The notes under the pieces were generated by a model. The model did not search any database and was not told the origin of the DNA. It saw only the letters and a list, made by a program, of their open reading frames with translations. This document shows, piece by piece, positions 12,310 through 22,471 of a stretch of DNA of 64,000 nucleotides; position 1 is the stretch's first letter; each line of letters opens with the position of its first letter. The stretch covers positions 372,001 to 436,000 of the forward strand of contig NC_039515.1 of assembly GCF_003672135.1 (NCBI RefSeq), given 5' to 3'. This DNA comes from Ooceraea biroi (lineage: Eukaryota > Arthropoda > Insecta > Hymenoptera > Formicidae). Made by a program: the position numbers and the translations under genes.

Positions 12310-12440
12310 CTTACTGGGATCCGTGCCGTGTATATACCAGGTGATCAAAATCTGTATGGTAAAATCTGTTACACTAGCTCCGGCGGGGGAGAGGGGCGAA
12401 GCCCCGCCCTCCCACGAAGCGGGCTGAAAACCGCGCATGC
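12310..12440. repeat. GC-rich family Y, copy 2
   Basis: Contains ATCCGTGCCGTGTA, CCAGGTGATCAAAATCTGTA, a G-rich run with complementary C-rich run, and the family mark GAAGCGGGCTGAAAACCG. Same order of blocks as at 61.74-61.89 kb. Confidence 0.7.
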
Positions 12441-13012
12441 TCAGTCAGCGTGTGTTACGCCTGTAGACTAGTAGACTGTCGGTATAACAGATTTTCTTAC
12501 CCCGAAACTATCACTTTTTAACACTTTGTAACTTTTTTTCTAGTTGAGAGCGACGATTTTAACTTTCAAATTCGTGTTTTACGCACTTAAATGTATTAAA
12601 AATTGTTATTTTTTACATAACAGGCAAAATAATAGGTTTATAAAAAAATGTATATAACCTTTTTTATAGGGTTTTTTTAGTGGTTTCATTTTTTGCTTAC
12701 AACTTTTTTTCCTCAAATCAATATTTTCGCAAATATACAGTAAACACTTTTGCGATCTTTACAATTTTAATAACGTGTTTACTCGAAAACTAAGCGAAAA
12801 ATCAACTTTTGTCACTCTTCAAATTCGCTTTGTAATGGCCGATAGATGAAAAATCAACGGTCAAATCGAGGGGCTTCAGAAATCGTAATCGTGCCTCTAT
12901 AAGAGATTTATGAATATGAAGTATGAGCGGAGGAAGAGCGGAGTACTCCTTCCAAAAATCTAACCTAATCTAACCTAATTCAACCTGTAACTCTTCTTTT
13001 CGCATGGACAAC

Positions 13013-13212
13013 TGAAAATTCATGCAAAATCATTAAATGTTTTTTGTTAATAACTTTGTAATAAACAACGAGCGACAGCTAAAATCTGCGGGTTACTAAA
13101 GGGGGTGACTTTTGTAATATATGTCAAAGTCAAGTTCTTCTTTTGCATGTACAGCTGAAAACTTATGCAAAATCATTAAACTTCTTTTGTTAATAACTTT
13201 CTAATAAACAAC
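13013..13212. repeat. Two tandem partial arms of foldback family F
   Basis: The block ATGCAAAATCATTAAA...TTTTGTTAATAACTTT.TAATAAACAACGA occurs twice in direct orientation, about 135 bp apart, with a degraded AAAGTCAAG block between. These are broken ends of F-type elements. Confidence 0.65.
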
Positions 13213-13560
13213 GAATATACTGTTTCACTACCTTTGAATCATAATTCTTAATTGTAGGTCGAAAGCAAACTTCATGTAAATTTTGAACCAAATCGGAGGT
13301 GAAGATGCTAATATAGAAATTTACCAAATTTTCCAACTCGACGAATAAATAGTATCCTTTTGTGACGTATGGCCGAGCGTTATTGTGCTGCAAGATGACT
13401 TGCCGCGTTCTATATTTACAGGTACCACTTTTTAAAAGTTTTATGCATTACAACATCTTGCCCCAAGGCTGAACAAATTATATTTGCAACCTTGGCAGCA
13501 TTTTTTCAATTGGAAAGCAAAAAGAGTGCAAAGAGTGTTGTCTGATATGCTACTTGTCGG
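13190..13560 (-). pseudogene. Possible mariner transposase fragment
   Basis: On the minus strand, near 13360-13420, the translation reads VILQHNNARPYVTK. This closely resembles the mariner signature around the second catalytic aspartate (HDNARPH), with the aspartate replaced by asparagine. The open frame continues 60 residues to about 13190 but I cannot align the rest with confidence, so most of it may be unrelated or rearranged. No terminal repeats were found. It abuts an F-family arm. Confidence 0.4.
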
Positions 13561-15050
13561 ACGTTATCGATATCGTGTTCGATACCGTTTTGTGAGATTA
13601 TGTTATCAGCTTCACTAAACTACAGCGTATTTAAAATAATGTTGGCACATCGAAACCCACTAAATGGGAAGAATTAAACGGGAAAAATATTTGAATTTAA
13701 AGCAGAGTTATGATTGAATAAAGATAGACACCGAATTAATTTGTATATAATAAATCTCGTTTATTTAGTGTTAGTTCAATATTACACGATCGGTCAAGTC
13801 TGTTCGCGTTAGAGTTTAATAAGATCGACGCATTTAGCAGAGCATAGAGGAAAAACGGAGAATAAAACGTAAAAGGGTTAATGTATTCAAATGCTCGATC
13901 TTTTTGCTGATAGATTAAAGTCAACGTATCGCAGGTCAGCACGACCAATATAATCTCCCCTGACCATAATAACTCGTGTGACGTGCACAATAAAAGGAAA
14001 CCTGTCGGGTCATCGCGCTAACGCTGCGTTGGCTGCTAGATGGGAGAATAATAACGTCTCCGTTATAAAACCGACGCCCCGCAAGTGACGCAAGTAGTCT
14101 TTTTAAAGTTCGTTTACATAATTAGCGTTATTATTGCTCGATTTATCATTATGACATATTCAACGCAGAATGTGTGCGGGATTCCGCATTAATTATTTCG
14201 CACTGATGCTTCGGTGTATTATCGAAATTCATTCTTTCTGTTATTAATATTTGCACAAGATACGAATAGAGATTTAATATTCTTAAACATCGACATTTTT
14301 TATTGTTTCAAAGAGAAATCTCAATTTCCGTACGTTTAATATATATATTTTGCAGAGCGTGGAGAAAATATCATGCAAGATAAAATAGGATTCGATAAAA
14401 CCTGCAACTACTCGACTTTTACTTCTCACGTTTACTGGCCATCTTTACTTTGAGAGATATTGCTTCGCTGATCTTAATGTATTCTGTAAGGTGGAAATAA
14501 AACAACGAGGGAGGCAAGTAGATGGATGGCGAAAAGTGACCATGACCGATAGCACAGGAACGGGGGAGATCAGAGATCCTCGAGGAAATTTTACGTTTAA
14601 CCGAGTAGTCGAGGTAAAGGAATACGGAGCGTATAAAAAGTTTATCAGGCGTGATGATGAATGGAGCCGAAACTCGAGACAACGATAAATCGAACCGGTT
14701 CCGGTAATTGCCAGTTTAGACATCCGCGAGAAGGGCACAAAATCGCGCAACTGTGTACGTATTATGTGATTGTAGAGTTATGATTTCGCCATTTTTCGCA
14801 TCGCGCAATATTCCCGAGATTGATCGCACTGTAATGGCAATTATTGCAGCGATTAATTTGGAATCCCAGCGTTTTATCGAGATTCGATTATATAAATATA
14901 TTGTCCTGTGAGAGATGAAAATATTATAAAAGTGTAACAAATTTTTTTATTATTTAAATTTAGTTTAATATTTAGCTCTCAACAAATATATAATCCGAGA
15001 AGTATCATCGAAATATCATCGAAAAGGAGAGACTACAAATTTTATATATC
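13561..15050. other. Intergenic DNA, no supported gene
   Basis: Mixed AT-rich DNA. Frames at 13736-13990 and 14419-14750 overlap on opposite strands and have no recognisable domain. A scrap like a MITE M end (ACCGAATTAATTTGTAT) lies at 13730-13746. Confidence 0.5.
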
Positions 15051-15292
15051 AGGTATGCAAATCAATTTGGTTTTTCTGTTTGAAGAAATTGAGTCTTTAT
15101 TTATTATTTATACTTTTATTTATTATTTATTCTTTTATTTATTATTATGACAAAACCTTAATAGACATGTTAATGTTCGAAATATTTGCCACTATTTTCT
15201 AATACTTTTCTCCGAAAAGAAGGAAGTAAATAAAGACTCGATTTCTTAAAGAAAAACAAACACAGTAGCGATTTAATTTGCACACTTAATAT
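15051..15292. mobile_element. MITE family M, copy 2
   Basis: Left AGGTATGCAAATCAATTTGG with GAAGAAATTGAGTCTTTATT; right CGATTTAATTTGCACACTTA with the inverse inner block. TTTATTATTTA is duplicated in the middle. About 240 bp, non-coding. Confidence 0.75.
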
Positions 15293-16334
15293 TAGACGTA
15301 CTTAATTGTATTAGATATACAATTTAATGATGAAGCTGAAGACATTGCATTAGGAACAGCGATTCGTCGCAAGCGATAGTTGCAACAATCACTATGAAAC
15401 ATCCGCATAAGAAATATTATTTTCGTTCTTTGAACGGGAACCAGGTCCTATCAAGGTTACTGGTGCACATAAGTCAGAAGAAAAATCGTTATGTCAGACC
15501 ATCGTCGAACGGCGTAGCAACGGCGGGTTTCCGGCCCCGACCATTAGCTGCGATGCACGGGGTGACGCGAAAATAAATGGTGCGCGAGACAACGTGCATT
15601 TTTGATCAACGTGAACCATCCGCGACGGGATGATTGAAGCAGACGTGCGTTCTCCGCAATTTCAAGGCGCGAGAAACGTGCAAATTCGCAATTAGAAGTG
15701 TCAATTGTAATTTGAGATGATTCAAAAACGCGATCAGAACGATCAAGATCTATTTTCCATCCACTGTGAAATGAAATAGTAACGGCGTTGCACCTGAAAA
15801 TTTCAGGCTAAAATAGCGCTCGTTATTTCTGCGTTATTAATCGCGTGTCATGATCTCTCGTTAAGTCAGAATGCTGTTTCCACAGTATTTTTACGTTAAC
15901 ATTTATGATGAGATATCAATCTGCTATTTAGATTAATAAATAGAGATTTTCTAAATATTTTTCGAGTTGCTCGCGACACCGAGTCACAACACGTTTCTGC
16001 TTGGTGATACCAATTTTATGCGCTGTTATACGCGTTATACGCGTTATACGCGTCGATGGTGCAACTTGAGAACTTGCGAATTACATGAGCAAGTTACCGT
16101 CGTTGCACAAGGAACATGAGCAGGACAGAGGTCGTACTTTTATAATTCAATTAATGGGGAATAATGTAACACGGGGCAAGTTCGTAATTGGCTTATATTA
16201 AATTTCATCGGTATTTCATATTTTCATTGCTATTGTAACTCCCGTACGGTGCGCGGACCAATTTAGTAATATGCGTAACAAAACTTATTAAAAAGTACTG
16301 TCACATTGCTCGGCAAGATATAATAAGGCTCAAC
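15293..16334. other. Intergenic DNA, no supported gene
   Basis: No transposon feature. A short tandem tract of three TTATACGCG units lies at 16025-16053. Open frame 15394-15576 has no domain. Confidence 0.5.
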
Positions 16335-16893
16335 TTCCGAATAGCCCCCCCCCCCCTCCGATTTTCATGAAATTTTTAGGATATGTAGAGGTAGAGATGA
16401 GGAAGGTGTGGATGGAAGGATTTTTTGCGGAAACGCCTCCTAGCGAAGAAATTAACAAAAAAAGGTTTAATGATTTTGCATGAATTTCCAGCTGCCTACG
16501 CGAATCAAGAACTTGATTTTGATATATATTATAGAGGTCACCTCCCTCAGTAACCTGTAGAAGGTTTTAGTTCTCCTTCGTTATTAATTAAAAAGTTATT
16601 AACAAAAGAAGTTTAAGGATTTTGCACGTATATGTAATCTTAACGGACCTTAGTATGTTACCTCTGCTCGCGTTTGTGTTAACAAATATTGGCAATACTG
16701 CTGTTTAGGGGACCCACCTCCGATGACTTTGACCTTGACATATGTTGTCAAGGTCACCCTCCTGAGTGACCTTCAGAAGATTTTAGCCGTCGCTCGTTGT
16801 TTGTTAAAAAGTTATTAACAAAAAAAGTTTGAAAACTATACTACTTAAAATTAGTGGTCAAAACATAATATACTGATGTGTGTAAAGACTAAC

Positions 16894-16920
16894 CAGGTTA
16901 GTTAGGTTAGGTTAGGTCAG
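16894..16920. repeat. Short TTAGG-like telomeric motif tract
   Basis: About three consecutive TTAGG units plus flanking variants (TTAG, TCAGG). TTAGG is the ancestral arthropod telomere repeat. Related TAACC-type text appears in foldback copies at 11.73, 12.96 and 61.67 kb, so here it is probably part of the mobile repeats. Confidence 0.6.
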
Positions 16921-16934
16921 GTCTTGACCTTTAT

Positions 16935-17215
16935 TAAAAAGTTATTAACCAACGAAGTATCACACTCGGTTTTCAGCCCGCTTCGCGGGGGGCGGGGGGG
17001 AGGGGCTTCGCCGGAGCCGATGTAACAAATTTCACCGTACAGATTGTGATCACCTGGTACACGACAGGTATCCCGGCGGGGGGGGGGGGCGGTGCCCCCC
17101 CCCCGCCCCCCCCCCGCGAAGCGGGCTGAAAACCGAGCGTGTACGTTCGGGGCTCCAGGTTCGGAAAATTCGTGCGAAATCATTAAACTTCTTTTGTTAT
17201 TAACTTTTTAATAAA
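16935..17215. repeat. GC-rich family Y, copy 3, with long G and C runs
   Basis: The left arm GTTATTAACCAACGAAGTAT... TTTTCAGCCCGCTTCGCG is answered by CGAAGCGGGCTGAAAACCG at about 17117. The core contains a run of about 12 G (17078-17089) followed by C runs of 10 or more (17095-17115). Confidence 0.75.
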
Positions 17216-17658
17216 CAACGAGCGACGGCTAATACCTTCTGAAGGTCACTCAGAACATTGACTTTGACAACATATGTCAGGGTCAAGGCTTGATTTGCGT
17301 AGACAGCTGGAAATTCGTGCAAAATCATTAAACCTTTTTTTATTAATTTCTTCGCTAGGAGGCGTTTCCGCACAAAATCCTTCCACCCACACCTTCTTCA
17401 CCTCTGCCTCTATATATCCTAAGACTTTCATGAAAATCGGAGGGGGGGCTATTCGGAAGTCTTACCTACAATAATTATATTTCTATTTTTAACTTTAGGG
17501 AATTCTGCTGTGCTCACGCATCATACAAGTATCACTCTCAAACTCGAGTCAGAACAAAATTTTCATCACATTTTACTCCTGTTAGGGGTAAGTTTTATTT
17601 GGCAACCGCGTCAACGTGAACGTCACTCCATTTTTGTTGCTTCTTGGATATTGAACAG

Positions 17659-17880
17659 AGGTATTAAAAGATATTAATCAAATGAATTTGTGCTTTTTCT
17701 GAAGAAATTGAGCTTTTCATTAATTTCTTTTTTTTCCGAAAGGAGATTCATCAGCTGTCCGATAAATGGCGAAAAGTGTTAGAAAATGATAGAAAATATT
17801 TCGAAAATTGATATGTTTATTATTTTTTATTAAAGACTCAATTTCTTCAAAAAAAGCACCGAATTAATTTACGTAACATT
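17659..17880. mobile_element. MITE family M, copy 3
   Basis: Contains GAAGAAATTGAGCTTTTCATT at left and the inverse TAAAGACTCAATTTCTTC at right, with the family block GAAAGGAGATTCATCAGCTG. Its right end touches the mariner relic that begins at 17879. Confidence 0.7.
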
Positions 17881-18389
17881 AGGTGCATACAAAAAAAGTT
17901 TTAGTCTTTTTTTCCTGCGCTGTGATATTATTTAATATTTCAATAAATTCTCGCTTTTTTACGTTTTTGAAGAGTTGGTATCGAAATTTATAAAACGTCA
18001 TAATATGACATATTATGTCATAATTTGACAATAAACATAACATTGAAAAACAATAGTAAACGCGATGAACAATGCAAAGCTATGTATGCTTTTCGATATG
18101 ATTTTGGACTTGAAATTTTTTCCGCACGCGGTGTATTCACTTGATATGCCTTCAGATTACCATTTATTTTAATCGATGCGGCATTGTTTAACTGTATAGT
18201 GCCTTCGAGATGTAATTGAGATACGAAAAAATTTTTCTCGCAAAGGAATCTGAAATTTATCCAAGAAATGGCAGAAAATTGTCAAAAACGGCAAATATGT
18301 TGACGACTGAATTGTATAACATATATTATATATTCACCTAAAGCGAAAACATGCAAAAAATGAAAACTAAACTTTTGACATACACCTAA
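17879..18389 (+). pseudogene. Mariner relic with deleted middle
   Basis: The ends TTAGGTGCATACAAAAAAAG and the inverse of CTTTTGACATACACCTAA are mariner-type terminal repeats. Inside on the plus strand, 18131-18310 translates to YSLDMPSDYHLF (the mariner third-catalytic motif, normally YSPDLAPSDYHLF), a stop, SMRHC, and further on KKWQKIVKNGKYVDD. This matches the known C-terminal end of mariner transposases. There are several stops, and the N-terminal two thirds are missing. At about 510 bp against a usual 1.3 kb, it is a deletion derivative. Confidence 0.75.
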
Positions 18390-18888
18390 AAGAATTATGC
18401 TCACGTCCATGCAATCGCTAAACGGAACTTACTCTAATTCGCCCCTGCGATTCGTCGCAATATTTAATCTCGTAATCGCGCATTCGAGCGAGAGCGCGCG
18501 TCACGTAACTCTCGCGTCGCCGTATATACCGCGCTAATGCTCCACCGGAAGATGCAGAGTGCGGTCCCGTGCACGTGCGATCGTTTCCGGGCGCATCCCG
18601 CCGCGCGCGATCGTCGTGGTAAATGCATTAGGCATCGCCCGCGCGAAAAGCGGCATTTGCATCAAGAATACACGCCTGCCTGTGCGCGCGGGAAGGCATT
18701 CGTCATCCCCTGGCATTCGGGTGTATCCCCATTGCAAACGTAAGGGCAAAATGGGGTGGCGTGCGCGGGTGCGCGATAACGAGATACGAGCCACGCGATA
18801 CGGTAAATACCTTACGCGACCGGAAGCGTGCGACGCGGTGGAGAACGCTCGTATGTCTCGCGAGCGTTTCACGAGCTTTTCGTGAGCG
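18390..18888. other. GC/CpG-rich stretch, no supported gene
   Basis: Noticeably richer in CG dinucleotides than the rest of the window. Overlapping open frames on both strands (18534-18885) are expected from the composition. It could be promoter-like DNA, but I see no transcript structure. Confidence 0.4.
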
Positions 18889-19150
18889 AGAGAGAGAGAG
18901 AGCGGGAGAGAGAGAGAGAGAGAGAGAGCGGGAGAGAGAGAGAGAGCGGGAGAGAGAGAGAGAGAGAGCGGGAGAGAGAGGAGGAGAGAGAGAGAGAGCG
19001 GGAGAGAGAGAGAGAGCGGGAGAGAGAGAGAGAGCGGGAGAGAGAGAGAGAGAGCGGGAGAGAGAGAGAGCGTGAGAGAGAGCGGGAGAGAGAGCGGGAG
19101 AGAGAGAAAGAGTGGGAGAGAGAGAGAGAGAGAAAGAGCGGGAGAAGAGC
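18889..19150. repeat. Long GA purine tract with GAGCGGGA iterations
   Basis: About 260 bp with almost only purines on the plus strand. GA runs are punctuated by GCGGGAGA at roughly 14-28 bp intervals (for example 18901, 18929, 18947, 18969, 18999, 19017, 19035, 19055). The arginine/glutamate-rich frames it creates are not genes. Confidence 0.9.
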
Positions 19151-19627
19151 GACTAAAAAATTCAACGTACCAATTACAGTAAAACGGTTATTTGCTAACT
19201 AGCGCAGCCGGCATTCATCTTGGACGTTTATATGAATAATGTCGCGAGCGAGCGAGCGCGATATTATCAGGAGGACCGCGCGCGAAATTGCACGCGGCGG
19301 AAGAGGTCGACGCGGAGCGCGGCGTGTCCCATTTCCGCCGGCGAAGTCGCTCTCTTTGAGGATAATGGAAATAGAAGTGATGTTTGAAATAGGGTCTTCG
19401 CGGACCAACAGACGGCGAGCTTTCTTTATTCATTTTTTATCCATATCTTTCTGTCAAGATGGGATTACTCGGACTATGCGCAATAGCGAAATGGCGTCTT
19501 GTGCACGTTGTAAATGAAATAAAAGACAAGCGGACGTCGAGATACAGCTGAATTTAACAAAACGCGAAGCGTCATCATTTCTCTCATTGCGGCGCGGTGT
19601 AACGATAACATGACATTTATTCATTAT
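19151..19627. other. Intergenic DNA, CpG-containing
   Basis: No supported gene; frames on both strands are unsupported. The region ends at MITE N copy 2. Confidence 0.45.
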
Positions 19628-19744
19628 AATTGGATTGTAACATATTCGTCCTGTTTGTTCAATATTTTTAATAATATGAGTTATAACAAATATTTCCTCA
19701 TTAAAATACTAAAAAAACAAGACGAATATATGTTATAACCTAAT
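19628..19744. mobile_element. Small hairpin MITE family N, copy 2
   Basis: The ends ATTGGATTGTAACATATTCG and the inverse (ATATATGTTATAACCTAAT) flank a loop, about 115 bp. GTCCTGTTT pairs with AAACAAGAC. Confidence 0.7.
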
Positions 19745-20653
19745 TTATTTGTTACTCGTATTATTATATTATTTTTTATTTTTGGCATAAATAATCGCAC
19801 TCTGGCCAGCTTTCGCGAACGAGATATTGTGTTTTTGCTAGCTAGTAATATTATTTTAAACTCCGATATCTTTCAAGGTATGCTCACAGTTTCATTTGCG
19901 CAGAAAAAATGCTTCGTCGCTAATGGTTAATCCTTAAAAAAAGGAAAAAAGAAGTGACGTTCATTTCGAGAAAAAATACGACCATTGTCACATTTTAAAG
20001 TGTTTTCTCTAGAAGATTGTAGGTTTTGCGCGTCGAGCTGCTTCATTGTTTTCGCAGGTAAGAAATGAGTTCTCGCGAGAAGATCAATTCGAGGCTCAAA
20101 GGGTTGGCGCTTTTCCGGATCGCATTTCTCGGATTACAGTTTCCCGTCGAGATTCATTTTATTTCTCGTCTCGTTTGCGCTTTAACCATCGACTCCCGTC
20201 TCGAAAATCTCCTTTGGATAGGTAATCCGCTTTGTTGACCAGCAAAAGGCGAATTTTTGGTTCGCCGGAATCAACGGAGAGCATAAAAACAATTCTCGAA
20301 AAGATTTTATTCACGATTCTATAATATCTATATATACAGGGTGGGGCAATAACTATTACCACCTTAAATATCTTCTAATTTATAAGGTCCAGAGGAAAAT
20401 TTATGCAATCAAAATTATACGGTAGGAAGGGGGCTAACATATGGCGATAATAATTTTTGTCCTGGTGGAGGCGCTTCGAAGATATCAAGGTCACCTTCAT
20501 TTTTTTTAACGGGTTTGGTATGTTTTTTTTCCATAATTTTATAGAGGAGCTTAAAACAAGTACGGAACTCATGACACAAAATTATTGAACAAGATTAAAT
20601 GTAAATGAAAACGATAAAAAATACATTTTTTAAAATGAAACTATGTTATTTTA

Positions 20654-21341
20654 TTACGTACGTAAGTTATTCTCTAGAAATTTGGCGTAGCTGTTGCCAT
20701 TTAGATGTCCGTCGATAAAATAAGGACCAATAATTTTGTTATCTGTGATACCACACCATACATTCAAAGACCATTGTCTCTGGTGTTCAATCTGCCGCAG
20801 CCAATGAGGATTTTCCACTGTCCAGAAATGCATATTATGTAAATTAACATTCCCGTGATTAGTAAATGTTGCCTCATCAGTAAATAACACTGTATCAAAA
20901 AATTAGTCATTGATTCGAATCTATTGTTGAGCCCATTGGCAAAATTCAACACGATTTACAAAGTCCATTCCATGTAATGCTTGGTGAAGGCTGAGGTGAT
21001 ATGGATGGAATTTGTTAATGATGCAAGATGCGGAGTACACTCCTCCGATTAATACCAGATTCTCATTCAATTTGTCGCGAACTAATGTGCGGATTTTGAG
21101 CCACCATTGTGAGAACTCTAATTTCATTCCCTTCATTAGTTTTTCGCTTTTCACGCTCACTTTTACGTGTATTTAAGCTACCGGTTTGTCTAAGTTTATC
21201 ACACACATTTTTAAATGTTCGACGCGAAGGCCGAGTGCGATTAGGATATCGTTCAGCGTATAAATTTTGCGCTCTCACTAAATTTTTTTGACATTCTCCA
21301 TAAATGAGGATCATGCCGACTTCTTCTTCAAATGAATACAT
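20654..21341 (-). pseudogene. Defective Tc1/mariner-type transposase, left arm
   Basis: Starts at the ATG ending at 21341 with MYSFEEEVGMILIYGECQK. Next comes a helix-turn-helix-type region with NLYAERYPNRTRPSR, typical of this superfamily's N-terminal DNA-binding part. The frame breaks after SSRQIE (about 21063). In other frames the text resumes with LHQALHGMDFVNRVEFCQW (to about 20921) and LFTDEATFTNHGNVN, the first catalytic aspartate at about 20877, and ends at NSYAKFLENNL. The region with the second and third acidic residues is absent. Inactive as written. The family is DDE transposase of the IS630/Tc1/mariner group; the exact clade is uncertain. Confidence 0.85.
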
Positions 21342-21466
21342 CGATGAAAATAAATAGTGACGTAAACTTATTTCAATGAAAACAAAGACCCTTTGAAGGC
21401 CATCTTAATAAGTTCACAGGATAAGATAACATAAAAAGTTATCGATAGATAAGTCAATCGTGCAAG

Positions 21467-22154
21467 ATGTATTCATTTGAAGAAGAAGTCGGCATGATCC
21501 TCATTTATGGAAAATGTCAAAAAAATTTAGTGAGAGCGCAAAATTTATACGCTGAACGATATCCTAATCGCACTCGGCCTTCGCGTCGAACATTTAAAAA
21601 TGTGTGTGATAAACTGAGACAAACCGGTAGCTTAAATACACGTAAAAGTGAGCGTGAAAAGCGAAAAACTAATGAAGGGAATGAAATTAGAGTTCTCACA
21701 ATGGTGGCTCAAAATCCGCACATTAGTTCGCGACAAATTGAATGAGAATCTGGTATTAATCGGAGGAGTGTACTCCGCATCTTGCATCATTAACAAATTC
21801 CATCCATATCACCTCAGCCTTCACCAAGCATTACATGGAATGGACTTTGTAAATCGTGTTGAATTTTGCCAATGGGCTCAACAATAGATTCGAATCAATG
21901 ACTAATTTTTTGATACAGTGTTATTTACTGATGAGGCAACATTTACTAATCACGGGAATGTTAATTTACATAATATGCATTTCTGGACAGTGGAAAATCC
22001 TCATTGGCTGCGGCAGATTGAACACCAGAGACAATGGTCTTTGAATGTATGGTGTGGTATCACAGATAACAAAATTATTGGTCCTTATTTTATCGACGGA
22101 CATCTAAATGGCAACAGCTACGCCAATTTTCTAGAGAATAACTTACGTACGTAA
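21467..22154 (+). pseudogene. Defective Tc1/mariner-type transposase, right arm
   Basis: Mirror copy of the left-arm pseudogene, starting at ATG 21467. It shares the same frame breaks: SSRQIE then stop at about 21745, resumption at about 21822 and at 21918, and the LFTDEATF aspartate at about 21930. The residues that differ are GKCQK instead of GECQK and SYANF instead of SYAKF. The shared disabling changes show they were present before the palindrome formed. The C-terminal catalytic part is missing. Confidence 0.85.
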
Positions 22155-22471
22155 TAAAATAACATAGTTTCATTTTAAAAAATGTATTTTTTATCGTTTT
22201 CATTTACATTTAATCTTGTTCAATAATTTTGTGTCATGAGTTCCGTACTTGTTTTAAGCTCCTCTATAAAATTATGGAAAAAAAACATACCAAACCCGTT
22301 AAAAAAAATGAAGGTGACCTTGATATCTTCGAAGCGCCTCCACCAGGACAAAAATTATTATCGCCATATGTTAGCCCCCTTCCTACCGTATAATTTTGAT
22401 TACATAAATTTTCCTCTGGACCTTATAAATTAGAAGATATTTAAGGTGGTAATAGTTATTGCCCCACCCTG

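Larger units (their letters stand above)
11690..13012. mobile_element. Foldback element G, about 1.3 kb
   Basis: Inverted arms of about 370-420 bp. The left arm runs from AGGAAGAGTTACGGATTGAG to about 12062, and the right arm from about 12600 to 13012. Matching landmarks are GATTTAACTGTTGATT / inverse, AAGCGAATTTGAAGAGTGAC / inverse, and AATGAAACCACTGAAAAA / inverse. I estimate 85-90% arm identity. The centre holds a family-F palindrome (12107-12246) and a family-Y copy (about 12310-12440). No transposase. Confidence 0.8.
16335..17470. mobile_element. Foldback element H, about 1.1 kb, with nested repeats
   Basis: The left end (CTTCCGAATAGCCCCCC at about 16333) and the right end (inverse at about 17440-17462) pair. 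Pairing extends inward through GATTTTCATGAAATTTTTAGG, GGAAGGATTTTTTGCGGAAA and CGCCTCCTAGCGAAGAAATT. Inside are a left F-type arm beginning ACTGCTGTTTAGGGGACCCA (about 16697), a short TTAGG-type tract (16894-16920) and a GC-rich Y palindrome (16935-17215). No coding sequence. Confidence 0.8.
20337..22471. mobile_element. 2.1 kb palindrome of two head-to-head Tc1/mariner-type copies
   Basis: Two inverted arms of about 1007 bp each (20337-21343 and 21465-22471) surround a 121 bp spacer. Both outer ends are the same terminus, CAGGGTGGGGCAATAACTAT, flanked by TA on each side, the standard target duplication of this superfamily. I found only three mismatches between the arms (at about 20402, 20684 and 21296 and their partners). 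Each arm carries a transposase N-terminal half and the first catalytic region, then lacks the rest. The two original 5' ends face each other in the middle and their terminal repeats are gone, so the mobile ends are now two copies of the 3' end. Confidence 0.92.

Noticed and set aside
18761..19202. Frames of 98-124 codons rich in Arg-Glu or Ser-Leu
   Set aside because: They are translations of the GA purine tract.
20337..22471. Assembly artefact (two reads joined as a false palindrome)
   Set aside because: Not excluded, but arms differ at about three sites, a non-palindromic 121-bp spacer lies between, and symmetry ends at TA flanks. A real element is more likely.
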